Below, piece by piece: positions 12,610 to 24,418 of a stretch of 64,000 bases of DNA. The position numbers and the translations under genes are program-made. The stretch is taken from contig OX439004.1 of assembly GCA_949316495.1 (NCBI GenBank), forward strand, positions 12,932,536-12,996,535, given 5' to 3'. The first letter of the stretch is position 1; the number at the start of each line of letters is the position of its first letter. This stretch comes from Amphiduros pacificus. Its lineage: Eukaryota; Annelida; Polychaeta; Phyllodocida; Hesionidae. Below the pieces are notes generated by a model. The model was not told the DNA's origin. It worked only from the letters and a program-made list of their open reading frames with translations, and made no database searches.

Positions 12610-13895
12610 CAATATATAAAACAATTTAGTTTTTCTTTTGTATAACAGTTCATGGTGATAGATGATGATGTAAATAAAAACAATGCAAATTGTGATGCCT
12701 CCCAATGTTTTATGAAATAGCAATCATACTGCACTGTGATCATAATATTAAGTAAAACACTGCTCAGGGTGTTCATAAAATGACATTAATTACCCTCGGC
12801 AATCAGAACTGTTTTTTGTCTCTCTTTCATCATTGTGATCATAGCTGAAAAATCAACAGGGAATTTCCGTCCCACAGTAAACAGTATGCAACAGAGCTAA
12901 AAAAACTTCCACTTTATTGTAAAGGCAATAAATTACAAGAGAATTTGACATTAATTTCACTGATGATATTGTACTGTGGGATTCAAAGTTGTTTATCACA
13001 GCAAAACTTCTGACAACATTGTGACTGTCACCATGGTAACTGTGTCATTTGAGATTTTAAAATCGCAGCTGTCTGGTTCGTGTCAATCACTGCCAAGAAG
13101 ACTCATGAAACTAATCTGTTTTGTAATGTTCTGATATAATCTAAGTCATTTTATCAATAGAATTCATCATGTGTAATATTCTCATTTTAATGGTTGTGCA
13201 AGATATACAAACTTGGAATGAAATATTATGAGGCCTGAATAATAATGTTTAAATATAGGGTAAATCTTCCCTTCATGCAGGTCCTACATACATTTACACA
13301 CTCCACCACACTGTATACAACCATTCATACTATTACTAAACCTTATTACAATCCTACATCTATTTCTACCAGATGAAGAAATATCAATTTGCTTGTGTGT
13401 TTTGTTTTTGTTTTGGCACTTGAGATAGAATAATTCAAAGAGGAGTCTGGTACATTGCATACATACCAAAGAAATTTGTTGATCTCATCACTTTTAAAAC
13501 TTTTTGAAGCAACCAGTTTCTCAGCCCCTAAAAATCAGCCTTTAACAAATTTCAAAATTTTTAAAATGGTTGATTGGGAAAATGCTAAGAGCACCAGTCA
13601 GCATATTCTCCCAGCTCATGACATTTGATAAGGAAGTAAAATCATGCATGCTACAATGACAGTCTGCATCAATTCCCTATTAAATATTTATCCAGTGTTC
13701 TAATTCAGCACAAATGACTGATCATCATGGTCAAGGTAGAACATGAAAATCCAAGTCTAAACATGCAAATGATTCTAAAATCCCTGACCATCTGAGTTTA
13801 CCCATATATCATATTGTGTCAACAATAGTAGTCTTTCATGATCTAAATAAACATTTACTGATGTTTCAAGACCTCATAAACGTCCTTCAGTGTCA
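12610..13895. other. Intergenic, no gene seen
   Basis: AT-rich sequence with no coding region or element ends I can support. Confidence 0.5.
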
Positions 13896-14517
13896 TAACA
13901 GAGGTGAAGAACCTGCATATAGAGCACTAGGACAAGCTTCAGCCTTCATACACTTACTAATGTAATGGTACCAGAGGTGTAGAACCTATGTAGTACTAGG
14001 CCAAACTTCAGCCCTCATACACTTCCTGATGTAATGGTACCAGAGGTGTAGAACCTATGTAGCACTAGGCCAAGCTTCAGCCCTCATACACTTCCTGATG
14101 TAATGGTACCAGAGGTGTAGAACCTATGTAGTACTAGGCCGAGCTTCAGCCCTCATACACTTCCTGATGTAATGGTACCAGAGGTGTAGAACCTATGTAG
14201 CACTAGGCCAAGCTTCAGCCCTCATACACTTCCTGATGTAATGGTACCAGAGGTGTAGAACCTATGTAGTACTAGGCCAAACTTCAGCCCTCCTACACTT
14301 CCTGATGTAATGGTACCAGAGGTGTAGAACCTATGTAGCACTAGGCCAAACTTCAGCCCTCATACACTTCCTGATGTAATGGTACCAGAGGTGTAGAACC
14401 TATGTAGCACTAGGCCGAGCTTCAGCCCTCATACATTTCCTGATGTAATGGTACCAGAGGTGTAGAACCTATGTAGCACTAGGCCAAACTTCAGCCCTCA
14501 TACACTTCCTGATGTAA
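13896..14517. repeat. 69-bp tandem repeat
   Basis: About nine copies of a 69-bp unit containing CTTCCTGATGTAATGGTACC, then AGAGGTGTAGAACCTATGTA and GCACTAGGCCAAGCTTCAGC. The leftmost copy is diverged. The rest differ at a few sites (GCACTAGG/GTACTAGG, CCAAGC/CCAAAC/CCGAGC). Confidence 0.95.
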
Positions 14518-16475
14518 CAAATTTAATCACGGTAGTGATTTAAGCAATCAGCATCACACACATTTGGGAATTTAATTTAAAGCTCAAAAAATTAATTTCT
14601 GATTCAGGTCACTGTGTTCATTGTAAATAATCATAGCCAGTGATCAGTACATGCCAAATGAGTTGATCTGTTTAAATTTTGCTGTTTACTAATCAATGTA
14701 ATATCAATTCCAACTTGTGTCATATAATATTAAAAGGATGAAAGCATAACTCACAGCCTTGGGTTAGAATTTTAGTTAGTTAATTTTACTCTCATGTCTG
14801 CAAAATATGATATTCCTGAATTTTCTATTCTGTGTCATGTAATCCTTCAACTTGGTGTTCTGAAAAACTTTCCTCAGCCTTTGCTGATAAATATTTCTGC
14901 CCAAATCTTAGGCTGCATATAAAAATCAGAAAAATCTGTGATCCTGTTGAGGGAATTATGAAAAAGAATTTTCACACTGAATATTGTTTTAATCCTGTGT
15001 TGAGTTGGATATGACAATGCAAATAATATGAGCAAATGAGCACAAAAGGACAAATAGGAAGCACAAAAATCACAGACTTCTCATTACTCTTCAGACCTAT
15101 TCTTATCATTTGGTTCACAGATAGCCCATGAAACTTAATACTTATATTTTCATTGAAATCTTAATGATCATGTTTGGTATTTTGAGAAATTTTCAAATTG
15201 ATCTTAATAATACATTATGTGACCAACGACAAGCCTAACATTTTTTTATTTTGATTTTATCTGTAAATACCTGCTGTCAAAAACACAAGTTAATATAATA
15301 TAATGTTCTAATATGTATAGCAAAACAAAAAATTTAGCTTCATGTGTAACTTGTAAATTATAAAACAATCTATGGGAAATAAAGTGTTTTTATGGGTTTT
15401 TTCTTTTCAAATGCAAATTTAATACAATGATCCACTTCCTCCTATTGCAAAATAAGCTCGTACCTAAGTGGAATTCAAGATCCATGTTCATTCTTTTCTT
15501 TATATTTTATGGTCTTTCTTTAACTATTAGCATAAAATGCATTGAGTGATAAATTATTTCATTTATCTTTTAACGCAAATCCTTCCAATACCTCACATGA
15601 GTCATAAAAACTTGATATGTATTTCAGAGGAGACCTGCCCTCATGTCAAGTTTTGTGGGTAAAGGGGGTGGGGTGAAAGCTTGAGTGCTCTTTTGCCAGA
15701 GCCATACTGCCCCACTGAAAACAACACACGTGAACTGCGCAATCAAAATTGGAAGTGAACAAAAAACTCTAAATTCAAATATTAAAAAAATTCCAAGATT
15801 GAAACCTGCAATCACACGATAAGGAAGACTTATTCTTGGGAAATTACAAATTATGCTGTTAAAGAGTGAGAAGATAAAGGGGCGTGTCATCACCAATGCT
15901 GTGAACAAACATGTTACAGCTGCACATAAAAATCAATATTTATCTGTTGCGAGTATCAAAGCTCTAAGTTTGACAAATGAATAGATCTGCAGATTTCTTT
16001 GTTTACACATGGTACGGGCTTGACTGTGCAGGCCAGACAGGTCAATCAGTGACCCAAGAAGCCACGTCAACAATGTCAATAGACAATACACTCTCTTCAT
16101 ATCAAAGCAACTTCCATCCAAGTAAAACTTCCCAAATTCCACAAATTTTGACAGGATAACATCACGTAAACTTAAGATGACTCTTAACAAGAGTGAAGAA
16201 GATAATAATAAATTGTGATTCACTCGTGCCGTAGGCTTATTCTGTCACTCTCATCAGTGAATACATTTCAATGGCACACGTTCAACATTGTCAACAAACC
16301 ACGGGAAAGCGTGACTGGTTACCGGTTCAAAATCAAGTATATTTGACATGGCTGGTAAAATCTGACACATAAAGAGCATAAACCGAATTTCATGGTTACT
16401 GCTAAGTACCAATATCGGCTTCTTACCCCCAAATAAAGCATGTAATTGACAACAGAAAATAAATGCAAGAAAATC
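14518..16475. other. Intergenic, no gene seen
   Basis: About 2 kb of AT-rich unique sequence. Several open frames of 60-96 codons overlap but lack domain signatures and splice-consistent structure. If the putative - strand promoter at 16.5 kb is real, this would be the first intron of that gene. Confidence 0.45.
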
Positions 16476-16580
16476 TCTCACCTGCAAAGCGGAAATCCAA
16501 AATGGAGTGCGCAGTCGCAAACAAAGTCTCTTCCTGTCTCAGTAACTCTTGACGCTAGAGGGCACGAAATCAGGAAATGA
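16476..16580 (-). promoter_or_regulatory. Possible TATA-less promoter and first exon of an unidentified - strand gene
   Basis: On the - strand, a locally CpG-containing stretch has an ETS-like AGGAAG, a GCGCA step, a YY1-like CTCCATTTTGG and a second ETS-like GATTTCCGC. It is followed by TTTGCAG and a strong 5' splice site GTGAGA (the - strand exon would end at base 16482). A CTCF-like core lies at 16552-16565. This arrangement is typical of a housekeeping promoter with a non-coding first exon. No downstream coding exon was identified to the left, so the call rests on motifs only. Confidence 0.3.
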
Positions 16581-17640
16581 CACTTGGGGGAGACACAATA
16601 GAACTGCATGGGGTTTTGGCCCCAATTTAGAGTAATGATTTTATGACCGTCCTTCCAACAGCTATCTATTAGAGTATCCCACATTAAATTCACAAACCGA
16701 ATTTATAAAGGTGTTTTTAAATTAAATGTTACTTTTTATCATGCTGCCCACACAACCAATTTCTAGCAAGTTTGGAATACAATACTATTTTACATACAAC
16801 TGATAAATTTCACCAAACGATCTACTCGTACTTGCTGAAAGAAGTTATCAAAGTTGAAGCCAAAGCCTCATGTTTGTGAAGGGGTGACTGTACCCGTCAG
16901 ACAATGCAAATGACAGATACGCAATCTTTGAGAAGCCCTGTAAACCTGATATGACCTCTCAATAGTTTATTATCAGCAATTTTGGACATATGATTTGTGT
17001 TTGTTTGTACATGTAATTGTTTTGCCATATATCCTGACTACTTTTAACTTTAAACCAAGGTTCTTGCAGCTGCACAATAATTACGGTAATCATGCCAAAC
17101 ACGCGACAGCTGTTTAGTTGGCAGATTTGTCAGTTTGGCATATCTTAATCATGATACCACCAAAATATGTTGGTGACTATTCAAAAATTAATAACAGTTG
17201 TAATTTCCAATATTCAGTATAGAATAGATAAATGATGGGAGACTTAAGTCATAAAAACACATATCATATTTCAGATACCCTTAATATAAAAATACTAACA
17301 CTGGGTTTATAAAAGTAAGATAATGCAATTTTATTTACAGCCAAAGACACACTTCTTAAATTGTTAATGGTCATGCTTTATTTAAAAGTAAAAAAAAAAT
17401 CTTTTTCCATTTTTTACTTTAACGTTCAATAAAAAAAAATAGCAATATTCGTCAAATGTCCAGAGCAAAATTTAAAAAAAAATCAAAATCAAAAGAAAAA
17501 ATTCTCCCACAGCATTTAATGTAAAAACAGCTGAAATTCACGTTTGCGGTTGTTCCAAGTGTGAGTGACATGGTTTTTTAGCGGTAAAAAGAACTTTGGA
17601 AGATATTGTTGACACTGGTGAAGAAATTCAATGGTCAACA
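16581..17640. other. Intergenic, AT-rich, no gene seen
   Basis: AT-rich sequence with A/T homopolymer runs near 17390-17490, where AAAAGTAAAAA is mirrored by TTTTTTACTTT. No gene or transposon end is recognised. Confidence 0.5.
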
Positions 17641-17892
17641 GTTACAGTTACAGTAGATGGGCGTTGTTAAGACTTGTGACCAGCCTCATATGATGTGCTC
17701 ATATCTGCACCTATAATGCTTCATCCAACATCTGCTTGAATTCTATTATTGACTTGGCCTTGGCAATAGTCTTAGGTAGTGTATTCCCCACAATTTTATG
17801 TTTCTAATACTGAAAGACTGGATCCTTGGTAATAATTAACCTGGTTCTCTTCTGTACTATTTTCATATCCTCTTGTATCTGTCCCAGTGTTT
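17641..17892 (-). mobile_element. Degenerate LINE fragment, C-terminal end of a reverse-transcriptase ORF
   Basis: The - strand translates, with at least one internal stop, to a line resembling the C terminus of CR1/Jockey-group ORF2. A KRTRL-like segment is followed by DPVFQ, then a WNSLP-like GNTLP, then KAKSIIEFKQMLDEA. The usual family pattern is R..FFS.RVV..WN.LP..VV.A.S...FK..LD. It is a dead fragment and may belong to the same old insertion as 24420-25101, now separated by a younger + strand LINE. Confidence 0.55.
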
Positions 17893-18899
17893 ACTAGCTA
17901 GTTGCTCATACAACTGGCTGGCATCACATCAGGGAGAATGAGTGACATAGCGCATGTAACAGGTTTATAGCAGTGGGAGGAGCGGACATCCAGAAAGCAC
18001 CCTGCAGAGCACTTTCAGTGACATTTAATATTGGCCGATTTCTACTTCCATTCACCAAATCAACCATACAGAATGCCATTTTTTCAAAAATTATCAAAAT
18101 AAAATAGTATTTAAAGGAAATGGGCATGAAATTATCCAAATAGTAAAAGGGGTCATAGGTCATTTTAATGATTGGCCACTTTTAGTGATGTGTTTCATAG
18201 ACAAATTCATAAAAGGATTTCACTAACTTCCTCATATTGTTGAGAAAAATCAACTACATGAATTTTTTTAGAAATACATCAGCTACTAAATGTTATACCC
18301 AATTGACTCTACATTCAATATATATTTTATGATATTTTTATCAATAATTTCTATTCATGACTAATTTTCTTATATTTTTCAGGGAATATTTCTTCTTTTT
18401 TAGGTATTATTATGATAAGAACAACTTATTGCTGATTATTTTCTGAAATTAGATTAATATTTAATTTATCTAATACCTCAAAAATAAATGTGAAGTCAAA
18501 TTAAAGTCTGTCAAATTTGTCACTTTTGTAACCCTACTGACTTAAGCTATTTTTAATCATTTTAGATTCATAATAAATCTTGAAATTGACAGACTTTTTT
18601 TTCAATTTCTTTTTAGTATTAATGTGTTGTTCTGTGCAATATTCTATATATTTTCATAAACTAACCCCCAATAAGCTGGCATTTTTATATTATTTAAAAA
18701 AAAACTTAGTATTATAGTATTTTCCTTATAGATTGACCACAAAACTATAAATTGCTCTCAAATTGTTAATTATAAACAGAGTTTGATGAATAAGGACTCT
18801 ACGAGCTCGTCTTTGAAAGATGTAGATGATAGGATAATAAAACATGTAGATAATTTCGTGGAAATAGGCTTTCTATTTTCAAGGTCATTGAAAGGTCAC
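17893..18899. other. Very AT-rich spacer, no gene seen
   Basis: About 1 kb of very AT-rich sequence left of the + strand LINE. No reading frame or element ends can be supported. Confidence 0.5.
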
Positions 18900-19661
18900 T
18901 TCAAGGCCACTTGCAATATTTGATCAAAATAGCCTAAGAAGGTTGACATTCGATCACATATCATTGTAGATGTATTCTGAGTAGTAAAAAAGTTATATCA
19001 GAGTTTGAGGAGTTCTGCACATGCGCGGGTGGCAATGGCTGCCTTTTTGTGGTGCTCCGATATTTTCGTCGTTTTGGCGGAATATTGAGCTATCACTGAG
19101 GTCTTTCCTTGCTATTTACCTATCGCTACTGCAGTCTATCTTCTAGTCTATCGACTGACAGACTTTTTGCCTCCCGGAGCAGTAGTTCTCGGTTGTAAAA
19201 CATCGAGGGAGCCGATTCATTGATCTGCCTTTCTAGAGGCGCGGCATTCTCGATATACTACCTGAGTTCTGCCCGCGCCCGGTGCATTAGGCCTGCCTTG
19301 TGACAAGATCCTACAACCCTACAAGAAACTACACAAGAAACTACACAAAACTACTGTTCTACCTAACCCTGTAGACAGTTATCCTAGTCTAATCTCACCC
19401 GTTAGACGGCCTACCATCCCTGTAGGTTTTTTTGGTGAAACCGGCAACTGACAAGTCGAGCGACGGCCCCCATTTTGGTCTCTTCCTCTACTGTCAGTCT
19501 ACTTGTGGCGAATCTACCTCAATCTGTAGACACTCGTCCTTCTACTGTTCACCATTTTCTGTGACAGTACTGTTGTCTAATCTCACCCATTAGACTGCCT
19601 ACCATCCCCGTAGGTATTTTTGGTGAAGGTACTCCAACACGTCAGGCTAAGACCCTATTCT

Positions 19662-20421
19662 GTCTCAAGCGGCTTTTTGCATTCGGCACGTTGCGCGTTT
19701 GATAAATGGCGCGTTCAACAGAGAGTGACTTGTCTCAGTGTGACGTCACAGAAGGACAGTGTGTGAAAGGCATCAGTGGCAGGTCCAGGGTTTTACATTT
19801 GTTAAAATGGGGTACACTACAACGCGCATAACTGACACAACGCGCATAAACGCGCACTACGCGCCGAATGCAATAATAATTTTTGCATTCGGCACGTTGC
19901 GCGTTTGATAAATGGCGCGTTCAACACAGAGTGACTTGTCTCAGTGTGACGTCACAGAAGGACAGTGTGTGAAAGGCATCAGTGGCAGGTCCAGGGTTTT
20001 ACATTTGTTAAAATAGGGTACACTACAGTATCTTTTCTGTACAAGTATTTATTATTTTTTTGGTATATTCGTGTTCACAAATATCATACAAAGTCCTATA
20101 AGAAGAAGAAATGCCAAATGATATAAATTGTGAAATTTCTTAAATTTAACACCCCCTTCAATATCCATTTCTGGACACGCCAATATACAAAAGCTGATTC
20201 CCGCCAAATTCAGTGAAGTGTCATTTTTAAAACTCGCAAATGGTTGGGTTTCATGATTTAAATCCAAGTTTGATGTTATCTAGTATGTACATACAAACAT
20301 TTCTATTCAAACATTTTGTTCCCAAAAGCCCCCAAAAATACCAGAACTGACACAACGCGCATAACTGACACAACGCGCATAAACGCGCACTACGCGCCGA
20401 ATGCAATAAGCCGTCTCAAGC
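19662..20421. mobile_element. Dimeric inverted-repeat DNA transposon with 9-bp target duplication (Mutator-like)
   Basis: The element spans 19671-20412 and is flanked by an exact 9-bp direct repeat GTCTCAAGC (19662-19670 and 20413-20421). The ends are inverted: GGCTTTTTGCATTCGGC on the left, and the reverse complement of the right end reads GGCTTATTGCATTCGGC, extended by ACGTTGCGCG/GCGTAGTGCGCG. Inside, the same terminal sequences meet near 19876-19886. The block is therefore two tandem related units: a short one of about 205 bp, and a longer one of about 530 bp that shares about 150 bp with it at the left and the last 60-70 bp at the right. Nine-base duplications are characteristic of Mutator-like elements. 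No transposase is encoded. Confidence 0.8.
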
Positions 20422-20708
20422 CTGTCTGACTGTGTATTATATCAGTAAAATACCTTGGTCGCAATAGCTGCATTATACGTGTTGAACTGATTGACATAGG
20501 ATCATTTATTGTTGCCTTTTACGAGGCAAAAAACCCCACTGTTCTATGAGTTATTTCTATTTATTGGAAATAATATTTACGAGCTGGGGTATCAGTTGAT
20601 AATATTGGGTAAATAATCTGCAATATACGTAGTTCAAAATACAGAACGTGTCAATCGCTCATATAGCAACTGACCCGTATATATACAAAGAGATTACCTA
20701 CCTGTTCA

Positions 20709-23700
20709 ATGCTACACAATCATGGCTTTGTTTGTATATGTTCGTGTTTTAACATATACAACAAGAATTCTAACACAAATATTGAGACTCTATCCTTGCC
20801 CCACAATGGTATAGGGTCGAGAAAAGTACTGTTATGTGATGATCATGCGAGCACGTTCAAGAAGAATTCCTCTCTGAGATATATTAATTTTAATATCATC
20901 TCAGTTTCCCAATTTCAATCATTACATAACATTGTTGCGAACTCAAATATTAATATATTCGAGTCTGAGAAAGAAATTGAACTGTTCCCCTGTCAGTTTC
21001 GATGGGTGCTCCATACTTGTGAATACATAAAGTCGAACACACTACTATCCGTACATGGGGCAAGTAAGCTGAATTGTCAGTTCAATTTTGTTAAATATAC
21101 ACAAATATCTCACCCAAAACAACTTCATTGGGAAAACATATTTATTCTGCCCCCTAGGGCATATAGAAATGGACTAAACAACAAACTTGTTGAAAGTCCG
21201 TGCAAGTCGTCAAAAATATGCAGTTTCGGCAAAATTAACATAGATGGCGCTGCATACAATACCCCAAAGGCAGCCCGAGCTAATCGAGCCCATGTTCGTG
21301 GTAGGAATGTAAATAATCCACATTCCTCTTTTCGGCCGACCAATAGGAATGCATCCTTGAGGCTGCCGGCTGGTACAACACGTGCTCTGCTTAATAATGT
21401 TAACATAGGGGGCACTACAAACAACAATAGGCAGTCATCACAATACAAACTTAGCAACCAAATCTTAATTGGCTCATGTAATGTTCAGAGCATCTCTGGC
21501 AAGGTTTTGAATGTGAAAGACTACTTCTCTGAACATGACCTTGATGCTCTATTCATGAATGAAATATGGCTACATGAAACTGGTGATGAGAAGGTCATAG
21601 ATGAACTTGAGGAGGGTTCCCTCAAATTTCACTCATTCCCTCGGATTGGACGCTCAGGTGGAGGTTTGGGTTTATTACATCGTGTTGAACTTCCCTTTAA
21701 AACCAACAGGTTGAACCCACCCATTGTAAAGACAATGGAGCTTCTTGAAGCATCCCTGCTAATCAAAGGTAAAAAGTTCACCTTTGTAACCATTTACAGA
21801 CCTGAACCATCTGACAGGAATAGGTATACCTACTCCGAGTTCTATGATGAGTTCACTCAACTGGTGGCACACTATGGGTCTTTTAGTCATGAGGTCATTT
21901 TTCTTGGTGACTACAATTTTCATGTCAATAAGCCTACCAAGCCTGATGTCATAAAGTTCAATGACATTCTATCCACCTTTGACATGAACCAATGGGTACA
22001 TGAACCAACCCATAAGTTAGGGAACACCCTTGATCTAATCATCACCTTCAAGGGGAACAAGTTTCTCAAGAGCCACCTGGTGGATGAGTACATATCTGAT
22101 CATAAAATGATTAAGCTATACCTAGGTGTCTCACCCCCAAAACCCACCAAAAAATCGATCAGGTACAGGAACTTTAAGGGATTGGATCTTCAGTCCCTAA
22201 GGAATGACATCAAATCCCTAACCGGTACAACAGCAAAATGGGAACACCTATCCTTGAGTGACATGGTAGATCACTATGACAAGGAACTCACATCACTCAT
22301 GGATAAACATGCTCCCACAAAGAATGCCAAGGTCACTCAGCGCAAACCTGTACCCTGGATGAGCGATCAATTAAAGCTGGAAAGGTCTCTCAAGAGGAGG
22401 CTTGAGAGGAAAATGAACAAGACTGATTCTCACATTGATAAGGAAATGTATAACTCTCAGAGAAATAAATACAATTCCATGTTGAAATCATCTCAATCTG
22501 CATATTTCTCCAACTTGGTTGAGGAAAACAAGCATGACCCTAAAAAACTTTTCAGGGTCATTGATACAGTCATGCACAAGAAAAAGGACATACCAATGCC
22601 TCAATCCGACTGTGAGGTCACTCAAGCTGAGAAGTTCAACACATTCTTTCTTAAAAAAATAGAAAGGATTCGCCTGGACATTGATAAGGCTCCACCCTGC
22701 CCAGTTTCGCCACCAGGTGACACTGCGAACAATAAGAGTGCAGCAAATATACCACGGCTTGAGAGGTTCACCCCCCTAACCATAGATGATGTGCGAAAAT
22801 TAGTGAAGAGGTCTGCAAAGAAGTCATGTGAGCTGGATCCCATCCCGACTTGGCTCCTTATTGACCTCTTAGATGACCTCTTACCAATAATTACGGCCAT
22901 CATAAATAAATCACTACTGGAATCAGCAGTATCTGAAAATATGAAAATAGCCATCATAACACCCCTGCTGAAAAAACTGGGTCTTGAATTGATTGAGAAA
23001 AATTATAGACCTGTTTCCAACCTAACATACATCTCTAAACTTACAGAGAGGGCAGTAGCAGACCAATTAGTCCCTCATCTTGTAAGGAATGGCCTTACTG
23101 ACAAATTTCAATCAGCCTACAAGGAATATCATAGCACTGAAACCGCTCTATTGAAGGTGCAAAATGATATCTTGCGCGACCTAGATGATAGGAAGTCAGT
23201 TATTCTGTTGTTACTGGACCTCTCGGCTGCCTTTGACACCATTGACCACCAAATCCTATTTGATCGATTGGAGGCTAGATGTAATGTTAAAGGTGATGCC
23301 CTCTCCTGGATTCGGTCATATCTAAGTAACAGGAAACAGTGTGTGAAGGTAGGGACTCACAGGTCCTGTCTCAAGCCTATAAAATATGGAGTTCCACAGG
23401 GCTCAGTCCTAGGTCCCATTTTATTCACCATTTATATGACACCCCTATCTGACATTTTAGCCAAATATGGTCTGAGCTATCATATTTATGCTGAAGACAC
23501 CCAGATCTACATCCCTGTGGACCACATTTCCCCCCATCAAGCTGATATAAGCAGACACAAACTGGAGGAATGTGTCAATGAGGTCAGAAATTTCCTTATA
23601 TCAAACAAGATGAAGATCAATGACGGGAAGACAGAAATGCTTATATGTACTGACAGATATAATACTGCCACCAGTAGCAGTAACCCAAACACAATAAGGG

Positions 23701-24359
23701 TTGGGTGCTCTGACATTGCTCCTAGTGAGTCAGTAGTTGATCTGGGCATAACCTTCGATTCTAATATGGACATGAAGGCCCAGATTAGGAAAATGTGCAA
23801 GAAAGGCTACTACCACATAAGGAACCTGTCTGCCATTAGACATTGTCTAGACGAGAAAACAGCTGTAACACTCACCCATGCCTTTGTTACCTCTACCCTA
23901 GACTATGGCAATGGCCTTCTTGCTGGCCTTCCTAAATCTGACACCATGAAGCTACAATACCTCCAAAACTCTGCAGCACGTGTCGTAGGAAAAATCAAGA
24001 AATTTGATCACATTTCAGGAAAACTGCGGGAACTGCTTTGGCTTCCGGTTCACGCAAGAATTGACTTTAAGATCCTCCTTTTGACATGGAAGGCTCTAAA
24101 TGGTAAGGCGCCGCCTTACCTGCGTGATCTACTCCTAGTCAAACAAGGAGAACGTGATCTAAGATCAAACGACGGCACTTACCTACAGATTCCTAAGACC
24201 CGACTAAGGACAGTGGGTGACAGGGCCTTTTCATCTGTCGGCCCTAGACTATGGAATTCCCTGCCTAGTGATCTTAGGACTAGTACCTCAGTCACCTCGT
24301 TTAAGAGTAGACTGAAAACCCATCTCTTCAGGATGCACGTCCTGAACACAGCGCTATGA
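20709..24359 (+). CDS. LINE ORF2: endonuclease-reverse transcriptase
   Basis: A 1216-codon uninterrupted frame encoding the retrotransposition enzyme of a CR1/L2-type LINE. The first 250 residues are unassigned. An apurinic-type endonuclease follows, with GSCNVQS, a NEIW motif (usually ETW), GDYNFH, TLDLI and the SDH catalytic triplet. A reverse transcriptase then has YRPVSNL, FQSAYKEYHSTETALL, LDLSAAFDTIDH and GVPQGSVLGP. The catalytic YADD box reads YAED (residues 927-930), so the first metal-binding aspartate is replaced by glutamate and the copy is probably inactive. The conserved C terminus includes LWNSLPSDLR and FKSRLKTHLF. The start was taken at the first ATG of the open frame. The true N terminus is uncertain because no ORF1 was found. 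Confidence 0.88.
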   Translation: MLHNHGFVCICSCFNIYNKNSNTNIETLSLPHNGIGSRKVLLCDDHASTFKKNSSLRYINFNIISVSQFQSLHNIVANSNINIFESEKEIELFPCQFRWVLHTCEYIKSNTLLSVHGASKLNCQFNFVKYTQISHPKQLHWENIFILPPRAYRNGLNNKLVESPCKSSKICSFGKINIDGAAYNTPKAARANRAHVRGRNVNNPHSSFRPTNRNASLRLPAGTTRALLNNVNIGGTTNNNRQSSQYKLSNQILIGSCNVQSISGKVLNVKDYFSEHDLDALFMNEIWLHETGDEKVIDELEEGSLKFHSFPRIGRSGGGLGLLHRVELPFKTNRLNPPIVKTMELLEASLLIKGKKFTFVTIYRPEPSDRNRYTYSEFYDEFTQLVAHYGSFSHEVIFLGDYNFHVNKPTKPDVIKFNDILSTFDMNQWVHEPTHKLGNTLDLIITFKGNKFLKSHLVDEYISDHKMIKLYLGVSPPKPTKKSIRYRNFKGLDLQSLRNDIKSLTGTTAKWEHLSLSDMVDHYDKELTSLMDKHAPTKNAKVTQRKPVPWMSDQLKLERSLKRRLERKMNKTDSHIDKEMYNSQRNKYNSMLKSSQSAYFSNLVEENKHDPKKLFRVIDTVMHKKKDIPMPQSDCEVTQAEKFNTFFLKKIERIRLDIDKAPPCPVSPPGDTANNKSAANIPRLERFTPLTIDDVRKLVKRSAKKSCELDPIPTWLLIDLLDDLLPIITAIINKSLLESAVSENMKIAIITPLLKKLGLELIEKNYRPVSNLTYISKLTERAVADQLVPHLVRNGLTDKFQSAYKEYHSTETALLKVQNDILRDLDDRKSVILLLLDLSAAFDTIDHQILFDRLEARCNVKGDALSWIRSYLSNRKQCVKVGTHRSCLKPIKYGVPQGSVLGPILFTIYMTPLSDILAKYGLSYHIYAEDTQIYIPVDHISPHQADISRHKLEECVNEVRNFLISNKMKINDGKTEMLICTDRYNTATSSSNPNTIRVGCSDIAPSESVVDLGITFDSNMDMKAQIRKMCKKGYYHIRNLSAIRHCLDEKTAVTLTHAFVTSTLDYGNGLLAGLPKSDTMKLQYLQNSAARVVGKIKKFDHISGKLRELLWLPVHARIDFKILLLTWKALNGKAPPYLRDLLLVKQGERDLRSNDGTYLQIPKTRLRTVGDRAFSSVGPRLWNSLPSDLRTSTSVTSFKSRLKTHLFRMHVLNTAL

Positions 24360-24418
24360 ACAGACTTGTCTGGTATCAGCGCTATACAAATTTTATTATT
24401 ATTATTATTATTATTATC

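Larger units (their letters stand above)
18900..24418 (+). mobile_element. CR1/L2-type non-LTR retrotransposon (LINE), near full length
   Basis: A LINE on the + strand with a GC-richer 5' region, one long ORF2-type frame (20709-24359) and a 3' end GCGCTATACAAATTT followed by about ten TTA repeats. Short 3' microsatellite tails are typical of CR1/L2-group elements. The exact 5' boundary is uncertain (about 18.9-19.1 kb). The 5' region contains a direct duplication: the segment with CTAATCTCACCCGTTAGACG and TACCATCCCTGTAGGT at 19394-19441 recurs, slightly diverged, at 19574-19628. A dimeric inverted-repeat transposon is inserted at 19671-20412. The long intact frame suggests a fairly young copy, but the RT active site is altered. 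Confidence 0.8.

Noticed and set aside
21125-23800. - strand frames of 87-111 codons within 21.1-23.8 kb
   Set aside because: Antisense shadows of the LINE ORF2.
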